Source: Algoriphagus chordae (lineage in GTDB: Bacteria > Bacteroidota > Bacteroidia > Cytophagales > Cyclobacteriaceae). From it: a stretch of DNA of 64,000 nucleotides. Positions 42,176-51,053 of the stretch are shown here, one piece after another. Under the pieces are notes generated by a model that had not been told where the DNA came from, did no database searches, and saw only the letters and a program-made list of their open reading frames with translations. Location: the NCBI RefSeq assembly GCF_003254055.1, contig NZ_QKZT01000002.1:124001-188000 (forward strand), in the 5' to 3' direction. A program made the translations under genes and the position numbers. Within the stretch, counting starts at the first letter, position 1, and each line of letters begins with the position of its first letter.

Positions 42176-42248
42176 AGCGGGAGACGAGGCTCGAACCCGC
42201 GACCTGCAGCTTGGAAGGCTGCCGCTCTACCAACTGAGCTACTCCCGC
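42176..42248 (-). tRNA. trnG: tRNA-Gly (TCC)
   Basis: Acceptor arms GCGGGAG and CTCCCGC are perfectly paired; anticodon stem GCAGC/GCTGC with loop CTTCCAA gives TCC; T arm GGTTCGAGCC. No encoded CCA. Confidence 0.95.
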
Positions 42249-42260
42249 TTGTAATCTTTC

Positions 42261-42277
42261 GAGATAAAATTTATCTC
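42261..42277. repeat. 8-bp perfect inverted repeat upstream of tRNA-Gly
   Basis: GAGATAAA-A-TTTATCTC, 13 bases upstream of the tRNA-Gly 5' end. It may be a processing element of the tRNA precursor. Confidence 0.4.
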
Positions 42278-42279
42278 TG

Positions 42280-42335
42280 GCCGCTCTACCTCTAAGCACT
42301 TCACCTTGCGGCTAATACTCTGGAGAGCTACTTCC
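42280..42335 (-). pseudogene. Possible degraded tRNA fragment between tRNA-Gly and tRNA-Tyr
   Basis: Two blocks of the neighbouring tRNA-Gly recur in the same order: an 11-base block (GCCGCTCTACC on +, at 42280-42290; tRNA copy 42221-42231) and an 8-base block (GAGCTACT, 42325-42332; tRNA copy 42236-42243). In the tRNA 4 bases separate them, here 34. D-arm sequences are similar in many tRNAs, so any tRNA could be the source, and chance cannot be excluded. Confidence 0.35.
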
Positions 42336-42341
42336 ATTTCA

Positions 42342-42366
42342 ATCTGGTCTTATCCAGATCTTTTTT
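42342..42366 (+). terminator. Terminator-like hairpin with T run on the + strand
   Basis: ATCTGG and CCAGAT form a 6-bp stem with a 6-base loop followed by CTTTTTT on the + strand, which is opposite to all genes here. There is no + strand gene in front of it. Confidence 0.35.
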
Positions 42367-42373
42367 CGCCCTG

Positions 42374-42406
42374 CAAAATTAGAAAAAAATTTTGCATTCC
42401 GGCAAT
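42374..42406 (-). promoter_or_regulatory. Candidate internal promoter before tRNA-Gly
   Basis: On the minus strand ATTG (42406-42403), 21 bases, TAATTTTG (42381-42374). The -7 box is exact; the -33 box has one mismatch. It starts just after tRNA-Tyr is read. Confidence 0.4.
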
Positions 42407-42410
42407 GGTG

Positions 42411-42493
42411 TGGGGGAAATAGGATTCGAACCTATGAAGACTTAAGTCAACGGATTTACAGTCCGTCCCAGTTGGCCGCTTTGGTATTCCCCC
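42411..42493 (-). tRNA. trnY: tRNA-Tyr (GTA)
   Basis: Class II tRNA of 83 bases with a variable arm. Acceptor arms GGGGGAA and TTCCCCC; anticodon stem ACGGA/TCCGT with loop CTGTAAA gives GTA; T arm GGTTCGAATCC. No encoded CCA. First gene of the tRNA-tuf transcript. Confidence 0.96.
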
Positions 42494-42548
42494 AACTAGT
42501 GCTACTTTTCGAGCCCTTTTTCTCGGGCTTTTCTATCGTAACGGATGG

Positions 42549-42579
42549 CAAAATTATAGGCTTTTATTAAAGATTCAAA
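42549..42579 (-). promoter_or_regulatory. Consensus Bacteroidetes promoter for tRNA-Tyr/Gly/Thr-tuf
   Basis: On the minus strand TTTG (42579-42576), 19 bases, TAATTTTG (42556-42549). Exact consensus about 55 bases upstream of tRNA-Tyr. Confidence 0.82.
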
Positions 42580-42643
42580 ACATGCATTTCAAATTTGATG
42601 AGATTTTGTTGTTTTTCTTTCCAAACAATTAAAAATCAAGGCA

Positions 42644-45271
42644 TTAATTTTCATCTTTTCTCGCATCTAAAAAATAATCGTAGTACAATATCAACTCATT
42701 GTCCGTTTCTTGGCTCGCTACCGCAGCAATTCTCTTCAAAATCTCTGGGTCCTCCGAAAAAATCAATAAGCTCTGAAATGCCCCCATACGTAGATAGCTT
42801 CTCGAATCATTTTTCATTTTTTCCAGCAAAAATTCAACTGCCTCTTCTGAACCTTCTTCTGGAAAACGACTGAAATACTCTGAAAAATACCCCATGAAAT
42901 AGTACAAACCTTCTCCAGAAATAGATTTAGCTTTCAGCATAAACCATTTTCCCTTAGCAGGAATAGCGTTAATTATGTAATAATCAGCTACTGGGATTAC
43001 GATACGGAAGTTGTTCTCATCTGCATAACCTTCCACTATTTCTGCATCTAGCACTCGCGACTCCATACCAACCAAGCCTGTCAGTGCAGACCCAGCAACC
43101 AAATAGGAAGAATCAGCAGCTAATTCCAGAAAAGTGTCGTAATAAGCATCTGGTGAAAAAGCAGAAAGTACATCCAGCGCTCCTGCGCGAACAGAGTTTC
43201 TTTCATCATGCTCAGCGATATAAGCAATCTTTCGAGCCAATTCCGGAAAATCCTCCAGCCATTCTGAGTTCCCTTGTAGCACAAATAAGGCTGATTCGCG
43301 TACAGCCCAAAATTCATCTTCTAGGGCATCAGGCATTATGGATTCTAACTCAGTCAGCGCATCCCATGACACCAAACTATCCAACGCCTCATATCTGGAA
43401 ATACCGTATTTGCTTGTTCTGAATTGCTGACGCATTTGATCAGCCGTCATGTCGACAAACTTCTTAGCAAGCAGATTTTTCTCTTCATCGATAAACACCA
43501 AATCCACAGGATCTTCATTCTCCAAAGCAAATTGCTGAAATGCCTTCGTCATCATCACTCTTTTGCTTTTTCGCTTGGCACCATCATACCAACTCAGCTC
43601 CAATGGAAGCTGATACAGCGGTCTAGATGCTAAATCTTGCTCTTGCCTCACGGAAACCAGCACATTAGATTGATCAGAATAGTCCAGCTCAAAATGAAGT
43701 TCAGGATGACCTTTGGCCAAAAACCACTGATTAAAAAACCAATTCAAATCCTCTCCACTTACTCTTTCAAATGCCATTCGGAGGTCATTTACCTCCACAT
43801 TTTCAAAAGCATGTTCCTCCAGGTAATCATGTAGCCCCACATAAAAAGCTTCCTGTCCCAGGTATTCTCGAAGCATGTGTACGATGGCTCCCCCCTTGGA
43901 ATAACTATGCGAATCAAACAAGTCTTCAGCATTATCATATTCAAAGCGGACTAGGTCTTCCTCCTTTGTCTCAGCCTCCATAAAGTAATTCTCTGTCTCA
44001 GCAATCAGCTTCAGCTTAGCTTCATCTATGCCATACTTATATTCATTCCAGAGAAACTCACTGTAGTTAGCAAAACCTTCATTCAGCGTGATATTGGCCC
44101 AGGATTCTGTAGTCACATAGTCCCCAAACCACTGGTGAAAAAGCTCATGCGCAATGATATAATCCCATTCAGAATCTATGGCCTCACGCTCATTGAGACG
44201 CAGTTCTTCCATGAAAATCGAAGCGGTAGTATTCTCCATCGCTCCTGACACAAAATCCCTAACAACTATCTGATCATACTTAGGCCAAGGATACCGAACT
44301 CCTAGTAAATCTGAAAAGAAACCAATCATTTCTGGCGTATTTTCAAAGACCTTTTCAGCTCCCTTTTCATAGCCTTTTTCCACAAAATACCCCAAGGGAA
44401 TATCCTCCCATTTATCTTCCACTTTACCAAAATCACCTATGGCAAAGGCCGCCAAATAAGCAGAATGCGGTAGCTTCATTTCCCAGAAATCCTTCCTAAA
44501 ACCAGCTCCTAGATCCTCCTGTTTGATCAATTCGCCATTACCTATGGTCAGCAAACTGTCAGCTACAGTCAATTTGATCAGCTGAGTAAATTTGTCATTG
44601 GGAGAGTCTATCGTAGGAAACCACTTGGAATTATGTGCCGTCTCCCCCTGAGTCCAGATCATAGTAGGCTTATCCGGAACTGTGTCCAGGGGATCTATAA
44701 AATAAAGTCCTTTGGTATCCGTGATAGCTTCACTCCCACCACCTGCATTTCTCTCCGGAAATGCGGTATAATCGAAGGCAATTCGAAAAGTATCCGCCTT
44801 GGTCAAGACCCTTGGCAGATGTATATGTATTTTAACCTCATCATACTCATAGCTGACAGATTCTCTTTTTCCCTTTTGTATGAAAAATATTTCATCCAGC
44901 TCAAAATCCTGCGCATCAAGTATCAGTTCCTGACTTGGGTAAAAAAATGGCTTTATCGTTAATTCAGCCTTCCCTATTACAGTTTGAAGCTGATAGTCAA
45001 AAGAGAGATCTAGGTCAGTATGCAAAATATCAAAGTCCTTTTTTGCGGAAGGTTTATACCTGGCTATTGCCTGCTCCTTCTGTGCAATCAAGGCTTTTAC
45101 GGCTGTGCTATCTATTTCCTCTCCCGTAATTTCACTTAGTTGATATTCGAATTCACCGAGTTCAGGCACTTGGCTCGATTTGCATGCAAAGGATAAAAGC
45201 AGTGAAAAAATGGCTGGAAATATGAGAGATCGCCCTCTTGCGCTTGGGGTTAAGATTGTCAATTGATTCAT
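42644..45271 (-). CDS. M1 family aminopeptidase lipoprotein
   Basis: 875 residues. It begins with a lipoprotein signal (FPAIFSLLLSFAC, Cys30). The M1 zinc peptidase core has the substrate-binding SGAMENTTAS (near residue 342), the zinc motif HELFHQWFGDYV (near 373) and the third ligand Glu in NEGFANYSEF 18 residues on. The C-terminal part from about residue 600 is helical and HEAT-like (ALDSLVSWDALTELESIMPD, ADSSYLVAGSALTGLVGME). It probably trims peptides at the periplasmic or surface side. Single-gene unit. Confidence 0.92.
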   Translation of the reverse strand: MNQLTILTPSARGRSLIFPAIFSLLLSFACKSSQVPELGEFEYQLSEITGEEIDSTAVKALIAQKEQAIARYKPSAKKDFDILHTDLDLSFDYQLQTVIGKAELTIKPFFYPSQELILDAQDFELDEIFFIQKGKRESVSYEYDEVKIHIHLPRVLTKADTFRIAFDYTAFPERNAGGGSEAITDTKGLYFIDPLDTVPDKPTMIWTQGETAHNSKWFPTIDSPNDKFTQLIKLTVADSLLTIGNGELIKQEDLGAGFRKDFWEMKLPHSAYLAAFAIGDFGKVEDKWEDIPLGYFVEKGYEKGAEKVFENTPEMIGFFSDLLGVRYPWPKYDQIVVRDFVSGAMENTTASIFMEELRLNEREAIDSEWDYIIAHELFHQWFGDYVTTESWANITLNEGFANYSEFLWNEYKYGIDEAKLKLIAETENYFMEAETKEEDLVRFEYDNAEDLFDSHSYSKGGAIVHMLREYLGQEAFYVGLHDYLEEHAFENVEVNDLRMAFERVSGEDLNWFFNQWFLAKGHPELHFELDYSDQSNVLVSVRQEQDLASRPLYQLPLELSWYDGAKRKSKRVMMTKAFQQFALENEDPVDLVFIDEEKNLLAKKFVDMTADQMRQQFRTSKYGISRYEALDSLVSWDALTELESIMPDALEDEFWAVRESALFVLQGNSEWLEDFPELARKIAYIAEHDERNSVRAGALDVLSAFSPDAYYDTFLELAADSSYLVAGSALTGLVGMESRVLDAEIVEGYADENNFRIVIPVADYYIINAIPAKGKWFMLKAKSISGEGLYYFMGYFSEYFSRFPEEGSEEAVEFLLEKMKNDSRSYLRMGAFQSLLIFSEDPEILKRIAAVASQETDNELILYYDYFLDARKDEN

Positions 45272-45337
45272 ATTTAAAACGTATGAAAAAGAATCGGTTT
45301 TATGGGAAATTGTATATTCGGCTTCAAATTAACATGA

Positions 45338-45832
45338 ATGTTTACAGTTACCATCCAAAATAAAAGCTATTCGGTAGAAAAAACCGAGGATACTATTCAA
45401 GTAAATAGCAAAACGATTGATTGGGATCTTCAGTGGATTTCAGATCGAAAAATTCACCTGATTTATGAAAATAAGTCCGTAGAAGCCGAGTTAATCTCCC
45501 TAGACAAAGAGGCAAAAACCATCCAAATCAAGTTTGGAAACAAGGTCTCAAGTCTCCAACTCCAAGATAGATTTGATATACTTCTGGAACAAATGGGAAT
45601 GAACAATATGGCATCCCAAGCTCTGAAAGAAGTAAAAGCTCCGATGCCGGGACTCATATTGGATCTGAAAGTAAAACCTGGCGATGAAGTAAAAAAAGGA
45701 GACGTGCTACTCATCTTGGAAGCCATGAAAATGGAGAACATCCTGAAATCTCCAGGTGATGGACTGGTGAAGTCTGTAAAAGTCTCTCTGAATCAAAGTG
45801 TAGAAAAAAACCAAGTCTTGATTCAATTTTAG
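45338..45832 (+). CDS. Biotin carboxyl carrier protein (biotin/lipoyl-binding)
   Basis: 164 residues. The C-terminal half is a biotinyl domain: APMPGLILDLKVKPGDEVKK, then LLILEAMKMENILKSPGDG with Lys131 as the biotinylated residue in EAMKM. The N-terminal half (1-90) is the beta-rich linker found in stand-alone carriers of acyl-CoA carboxylases. The carboxylase and carboxyltransferase genes are not in the window, so whether it serves acetyl-, propionyl- or methylcrotonyl-CoA carboxylase is open. Divergent from the M1 peptidase gene with only 66 bases between. Confidence 0.88.
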   Translation: MFTVTIQNKSYSVEKTEDTIQVNSKTIDWDLQWISDRKIHLIYENKSVEAELISLDKEAKTIQIKFGNKVSSLQLQDRFDILLEQMGMNNMASQALKEVKAPMPGLILDLKVKPGDEVKKGDVLLILEAMKMENILKSPGDGLVKSVKVSLNQSVEKNQVLIQF

Positions 45833-46115
45833 AGTTTAAGCCTAGCATTATGAATTGAAGAAATTATATTTGTCGGATTATTTAGTGCAAATCGGCAATC
45901 AACCGATCCTTTTTCAGTCAATTTGCTAATGCTAGTTAGCCGCACGCTGGGAATAATACGCCTCAAATAATCGCAGTAAAACAATAGCGATAAATAACCT
46001 CTGAAAAACAACAGCAAACACATGAAATCGAGCATACCACAGGGCATCACCCAGAGTTGTTGTCATCCTAGTTGCGAGATTCCATTTGGCCTTTGAAAAA
46101 GCAAATTACATACAC
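45833..46115. other. Intergenic region upstream of pyrH
   Basis: 283 bases without a credible gene. An exact -7 consensus, TATATTTG, lies at 45865-45872 on +, but without TTTG at the right distance. A near match, TCCATTTG, lies at 46081-46088, close to the pyrH start. Neither is strong. Confidence 0.4.
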
Positions 46116-46829
46116 ATGAAATACAAGAGAATACTGCTCAAGCTCAGCGGTGAGGCATTAATGGGTGAAAAGAGTTACGGCATCGATCCAGAAAGACTTC
46201 AGCAATACACACGCGAGATCAAAAAAGTACATGACATGGGTGTAGAAGTAGCGATCGTCATCGGAGGTGGCAATATTTTCAGAGGCGTACAAGCCGAACA
46301 ATCTGGTATTGACAGAGTTCAAGGCGACTACATGGGCATGCTGGCTACCTTGATCAATGCAATGGCACTGCAAAGTGCACTAGAGCAAGGTGGCATGTAC
46401 ACACGCTTGATGTCTGGTATCAAAATTGAAAGTGTTTGTGAGCCATTTATTCGTAGAAGAGCTATCCGACACCTAGAAAAAGGTCGTATTGTGATTTTCG
46501 GAGCTGGAATTGGCAATCCATATTTCACCACGGATTCTACTGCAAGTTTGAGAGCTATAGAGGTAGAAGCCGATATTGTATTGAAAGGAACTAGAGTGGA
46601 TGGAGTCTATACTGCTGACCCGGAAAAAGACCCTACTGCCACAAAATATAAAACCATTTCGTTTCACGAAGTGTATGAGAAGAACCTAAATGTCATGGAC
46701 ATGACGGCATTTACCCTTTGCCAGGAGAACAACCTACCAATCATCGTATTTGATATGAATGTGTCGGGCAATCTCAGCAGCCTGGTACAAGGTGAAGAAA
46801 TAGGTACTTTGATCACTTCTTTAAGCTAA
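46116..46829 (+). CDS. pyrH: UMP kinase
   Basis: 237 residues from the ATG at 46116 ([20 protein letters not shown]); an upstream ATG at 46086 would add ten residues not seen in the family. Phosphorylates UMP to UDP with [38 protein letters not shown] and [16 protein letters not shown] are signature segments. Followed after 5 bases by frr, the common bacterial pair. Confidence 0.97.
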   Translation: MKYKRILLKLSGEALMGEKSYGIDPERLQQYTREIKKVHDMGVEVAIVIGGGNIFRGVQAEQSGIDRVQGDYMGMLATLINAMALQSALEQGGMYTRLMSGIKIESVCEPFIRRRAIRHLEKGRIVIFGAGIGNPYFTTDSTASLRAIEVEADIVLKGTRVDGVYTADPEKDPTATKYKTISFHEVYEKNLNVMDMTAFTLCQENNLPIIVFDMNVSGNLSSLVQGEEIGTLITSLS

Positions 46830-46834
46830 TAACC

Positions 46835-47395
46835 ATGGAAGAAATCGAATTATACTTAGACGAAGCAAAAGAATTGATGCAAAAAGCAGTGGATCACACT
46901 TCCGCTGAGCTTTTGAAAATCCGTGCAGGCAAAGCAATGCCTAACTTACTAGACGGAATAATGGTAGAGTATTACGGTGCTAAAACGCCCTTGAATCAAG
47001 TATCTTCCATCAATACTCCTGATGCTCGTACCCTTGCTATCAAACCTTTTGAGCGTTCTTTGATCTCAGAAATCGAAAAAGCAATCATCAACTCTGATTT
47101 GGGACTAGCTCCTCAAAACAATGGAGAAATGATCATCCTGACGATTCCAACGCTTACTGAAGAAAGACGTATTTCTCTAGTGAAGCAGGCAAAACATGAA
47201 TGTGAAGGAGGAAAAATCTCACTAAGAACTGTACGCAAAGACATCAATGACGAGTTGAAAAAGCTGCAAAAGGATGGCGCTGCAGAAGATGAAATCAAAA
47301 GAGCTGAGGAAGTAGTCCAAAAATTCACAGATCAATATTCGACGAAAATAGATGAGCTTCTAGCAAAGAAAGAAGTGGAAATCATGAAAGTCTAA
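46835..47395 (+). CDS. frr: Ribosome recycling factor
   Basis: 186 residues, tRNA-shaped protein that splits post-termination ribosomes with EF-G. KIRAGKAMPNLLDGIMVEYY and LTEERRISLVKQAKHECEGG identify it. Ends before a strong terminator. Confidence 0.98.
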   Translation: MEEIELYLDEAKELMQKAVDHTSAELLKIRAGKAMPNLLDGIMVEYYGAKTPLNQVSSINTPDARTLAIKPFERSLISEIEKAIINSDLGLAPQNNGEMIILTIPTLTEERRISLVKQAKHECEGGKISLRTVRKDINDELKKLQKDGAAEDEIKRAEEVVQKFTDQYSTKIDELLAKKEVEIMKV

Positions 47396-47402
47396 TCCAA
47401 AC

Positions 47403-47435
47403 AAACCTCGGTCACAAACCGAGGTTTACTTTTTT
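47403..47435 (+). terminator. Intrinsic terminator after frr
   Basis: AAACCTCGGT (47403-47412) and ACCGAGGTTT (47418-47427) form a perfect 10-bp stem with a 5-base loop, followed by ACTTTTTT. Confidence 0.9.
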
Positions 47436-47560
47436 AAAACATTTTTATCCTCATTTCGCTAGGCTAGCGTATCTGACGGGATCAATAAATTGACTTTCTG
47501 ATTTTTTTGAGAATATACATGCTGGAACAAGTAAAGAAATTAAAAATGCCAACACCGCAC

Positions 47561-48382
47561 ATGAAAAACCTATTCGCAACAATCCTGATTCTTGCAGTAG
47601 TCTCCTGCTCCCCCAAACCCTACAAGCTGGCAGAGGAATATATGCTAATCCAAAAGCCAAAAAGAGAAACTAAAGACTGGAAATTAGTCTGGCAGGATGA
47701 ATTTGAACTGGACTCCTTGGATGGTAGCAAGTGGACGAAGATCCCTCCAAATAAGGCTGACTGGGGTAATTACATGAGTGACGATGAGCGTTGTTATGAT
47801 TTCAAAGATGGAAAAGTCTATCTCAATGGAATCGTCAATCAGAATAATCCTGTAGATGAAAGGCCATATCTAACCGGCGGAATCTACACCAAGGGGAAAT
47901 TTGCCTATCAGTACGGCAAAATAGAAATTCGTGCGAAGCTGGGCTCTGCCCAAGGCGCTTGGCCGGCAATGTGGTTGCTTGCCGAAAAGAATAAGTATGG
48001 CAAGTATCCCAAGAATGGAGAGATTGATATCATGGAGCATATCAATTTTGAGGACATCATTTACCAAACAACGCATTCCTACTACACCCTAGAACTGCAC
48101 CAAACAAACAAGCCCCCGCATGGAGGCACTGCTGCATTTGATAAGGATGTGTACAATACATTTGGACTGGAATGGTATCCAGAAAAACTGGTTTTCACCC
48201 TGAATGGCAAAGAGACCTTTACTTATCCCAGAATCCTAGGCGTAGATCCAAGTCAGTGGCCCTATGATCAGTCATTCTACCTGATGATCGATATGCAGCT
48301 AGAAGGTAGTTGGGTGGGAAAAGCAAATCCAGAACATCTCCCCGTTCAAATGATCGTGGATTGGGTTAGGGTATATCAGTAA
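47561..48382 (+). CDS. Glycoside hydrolase family 16 lipoprotein
   Basis: 273 residues from the ATG at 47561, chosen because it gives a clean lipoprotein signal (MKNLFATILILAVVSC, Cys16); the frame also opens at 47507. The GH16 catalytic motif is NGEIDIMEHI (nucleophile and acid/base glutamates near residues 153 and 158). The surrounding FAYQYGKIEIRAKLGSAQGA and WPAMWLL segments are typical. The family cuts beta-1,3 or mixed-linkage glucans, agars and carrageenans; a laminarinase-like role is the simplest guess. It is alone, converging on the DUF5686 gene. Confidence 0.9.
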   Translation: MKNLFATILILAVVSCSPKPYKLAEEYMLIQKPKRETKDWKLVWQDEFELDSLDGSKWTKIPPNKADWGNYMSDDERCYDFKDGKVYLNGIVNQNNPVDERPYLTGGIYTKGKFAYQYGKIEIRAKLGSAQGAWPAMWLLAEKNKYGKYPKNGEIDIMEHINFEDIIYQTTHSYYTLELHQTNKPPHGGTAAFDKDVYNTFGLEWYPEKLVFTLNGKETFTYPRILGVDPSQWPYDQSFYLMIDMQLEGSWVGKANPEHLPVQMIVDWVRVYQ

Positions 48383-48404
48383 ACTTTTTTGATGAGTTGA
48401 CTGG

Positions 48405-51053
48405 CTATTGAATTTGGATAAAAGTGGCAACCCCAAACCTTACTCCACCTCGAAGAAAATTCGCGTTTTCAAATCCAGCGCCCATTTCCAGTCTGAATAT
48501 CCTGAAGAGGTTATCTAGTGAATAACCAACTTCCCAGTAATTCGGGGAATTGTCGGTTTTCAAATAATTGAAGAAAATATTCTCCCTCAAACCAGAAAAT
48601 CTCAGCATTGGCAATTGCGTGAAGAGAAATTTCCTAAACTGATAATGCACTATCCCTGAGAAATACTTTGAGCTGGTACTGTACTTATAATAGTCCATAA
48701 AACGATAATTGGAGGCTGGACCAAAGTTGGAGAATATCGTTCGATTTCCTCCGAAGTGCTGAAAATCCGGAAAATACACCTGATCATTGGACAAGAAGGC
48801 TCCTGCGGAAAGATTAAAATCTAGCTTTCCACTGACTCCAAAACTGTAATTATGCTGGATGCCGAGTTCTACATGATCGAAATCCGCTGCAGTCCCATCG
48901 CTACTGATTCCACCAAATGCCTTATTGTAAGTGAATTTTATCAAAGGAGATCGATCATTCAAAGCATATTTTCGACCATTCCTTATCCCATATTTTATTC
49001 CAGGTCGCCATTCCACTTCAGCATTAAGCTTTAGTATATCATGATCAGCAAATGATTCTTGATCAGTTTCCACATTCTCTGGCTGGTTAGAACTATACTC
49101 CCGGCCCGACTTATTATAGAAACTATAATTATTTGTGTTAAACAACTCCCTTCGCTGGGCATAAGTCATGTTTACTCTATATGTAAGCCCTCCATTTACC
49201 TTATGTGCCCAATAGGCTTGCGCAAAAGTCTGCTCATAAAGCTTCATGTAATTTTGCCTGAAAAACAGGGAATACAGTGCATTTACCTGCTCGTTGATTG
49301 GTTCTCCACCGTTGAATTGATAGATATATCTTCCCCCTTTCACTCCGAAGGTAGTTCCAGAAACAGGCAATGTACTGGACCATCTGAAATCTACTTTTCC
49401 ATAGAATCGATTACTTGAGAAACCATACCGTAGTTCAGGCTCTATATTGAAGCTCTTTCTATGGAAATTGACGCTATCAGCGAGAAGCGTTTCTGATTGT
49501 TTCCGATAAAACAGTCCCATTCCAAGCTTGAATCCTTCCAAGGTATTGAATGAAATCTTAGTCCAGTTTTGCTTAAAGCCAATAGAAACTCCATTCCCTA
49601 AGGGATAGGAAGCACCATTCATAAAATCTAGGACCTTGTATTTTCGTTTAGCCTTTTTAGCCACCGAATCCACATCGCTCATCTTAGCTGCCTCCACAGT
49701 AGCAACACTATCATCACGTCGGTACCCTTCAATCTCACTCTCAGTCAGCGGCACAGGACGAATACTATCCCAATAGGCTTGACCGTACTTTTTGGCCATG
49801 GAATCCACTTCATAATAGCTCTCCTGGATCACCTCGGGCTCTTTTTGCTCCTTCAGAGATTCCTTCTCGTACTCATTGAGCAGCTTTCTATATTCCTTGC
49901 GTGTTTTCGGTTCTTCCTTTGCAAGCTGTTCCAATGCAGATACAGACTTATCAAACTTCTCAGCCTCCTCAGGTACTTCTTGCACCTTTTCATCAATGAT
50001 TTCAGGCACGAGTTCAAGATCAGGATTCAATTCTATTTCGTATTCTCGGGTAGAAGCTAGATACTTGAAGTTGCCTTCAAAACCGAAAATTTTACCTCCA
50101 AAATCATAGGTATGCGTCAGGGGCATCCAGACATTATCTGCTACCGGGGCATATTGCTGCTTGGCCTGGATTTTAAATCCCAAATAAGAAGTCTGCAGGT
50201 TCAAACTATGGATTGCCCACAAATCCTCAATAATATAAATAAAGCCTTCGAATACCTGTTCCCCTCGAGACCTAGGAGTCACTTTGATCTTATTGACCAT
50301 GACATTCTGATCAAAGAAGCTTCCTTCATAGTGAAACTTATAATACTGAAAAGCTGAGCGAGAAAGCGGTGAGATGATCTCGTTGATTTTCTCTTGGTAG
50401 AAAGTAGTCTGAATATATGGCGCAGGCGAGGTGGATTGATTATCACCGTTGGTTCGGATAGAAATCACCTTTTCCTCCACTTTATTGGGCTGGGTGAAGA
50501 TAATTCTCGACACGGACTCAGAAGTATAATCTTCGTTGAGCTTGAGACCCTCTTTTTCTATGGTTTTGCGAAGAAAGAAAGGAGCATCAGTCAATTTCCC
50601 GGTTCCTTTGAGATAGACGGTCATGCTGTATTTCTGTATTTGCAGCCGGTGATATTTGGCTTTCGCGATAGCTTTACGCATGATGGTGAGTGCTGGATCT
50701 TCTGCACCTGCCTTTACTTCTACCTCGGCCAAGGTGTATTCTTGCGGAACCAGCACAAAGTCTTTTACTACCCATTCATCGGTGATGATGATCGTTTCGA
50801 GCTGGGATTTGTATCCAAGGTATTGCACCAGCACATCATATACACCTTTCTTGAGCTTGTATTCGTAATTCCCCTCTTCGTTGGTAGGCACCCCATCTCC
50901 GAGATTTCTAACATAGACTGAGGCAAAAGCCAGTGGTTCCCCATCGGCGGTCGTCACTTTTCCCTTGATTCCTTGGGCATTTGCCGGATTGCCAAAAAGT
51001 AACACCGTAAAAGAAATACATAAGACAAGAATTAAGAGTACTTGTTTTTTCAT
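48405..51053 (-). CDS. DUF5686 outer-membrane protein with CarboxypepD_reg-like domain
   Basis: 882 residues from the ATG ending at 51053 (MKKQVLLILVLCISFTVLLF), chosen because it directly opens a signal peptide. Residues about 27-105 form a CarboxypepD_reg-like domain (GIKGKVTTADGEPLAFASVY, VRNLGDGVPTNEEGNYEYKL). The middle contains an acidic, repetitive stretch (DEKVQEVPEEAEKFDKSVSA), and the last 400 residues look like a large beta barrel ending in GVRFGVATFIQIQ. The family is Bacteroidetes-specific and its role is unknown. It is divergent from susC. Confidence 0.85.
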   Translation of the reverse strand: MKKQVLLILVLCISFTVLLFGNPANAQGIKGKVTTADGEPLAFASVYVRNLGDGVPTNEEGNYEYKLKKGVYDVLVQYLGYKSQLETIIITDEWVVKDFVLVPQEYTLAEVEVKAGAEDPALTIMRKAIAKAKYHRLQIQKYSMTVYLKGTGKLTDAPFFLRKTIEKEGLKLNEDYTSESVSRIIFTQPNKVEEKVISIRTNGDNQSTSPAPYIQTTFYQEKINEIISPLSRSAFQYYKFHYEGSFFDQNVMVNKIKVTPRSRGEQVFEGFIYIIEDLWAIHSLNLQTSYLGFKIQAKQQYAPVADNVWMPLTHTYDFGGKIFGFEGNFKYLASTREYEIELNPDLELVPEIIDEKVQEVPEEAEKFDKSVSALEQLAKEEPKTRKEYRKLLNEYEKESLKEQKEPEVIQESYYEVDSMAKKYGQAYWDSIRPVPLTESEIEGYRRDDSVATVEAAKMSDVDSVAKKAKRKYKVLDFMNGASYPLGNGVSIGFKQNWTKISFNTLEGFKLGMGLFYRKQSETLLADSVNFHRKSFNIEPELRYGFSSNRFYGKVDFRWSSTLPVSGTTFGVKGGRYIYQFNGGEPINEQVNALYSLFFRQNYMKLYEQTFAQAYWAHKVNGGLTYRVNMTYAQRRELFNTNNYSFYNKSGREYSSNQPENVETDQESFADHDILKLNAEVEWRPGIKYGIRNGRKYALNDRSPLIKFTYNKAFGGISSDGTAADFDHVELGIQHNYSFGVSGKLDFNLSAGAFLSNDQVYFPDFQHFGGNRTIFSNFGPASNYRFMDYYKYSTSSKYFSGIVHYQFRKFLFTQLPMLRFSGLRENIFFNYLKTDNSPNYWEVGYSLDNLFRIFRLEMGAGFENANFLRGGVRFGVATFIQIQ

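Noticed and set aside
46081..46088. TCCATTTG as pyrH promoter
   Set aside because: One mismatch to the -7 consensus and no TTTG at 19-21 bases upstream; it is also very near the start codon.
47561..48382. GH16 enzyme as part of a polysaccharide utilisation locus with susCD
   Set aside because: It is separated from susC by the oppositely oriented DUF5686 gene and about 3.2 kb, and has no shared transcription; a functional link cannot be claimed.
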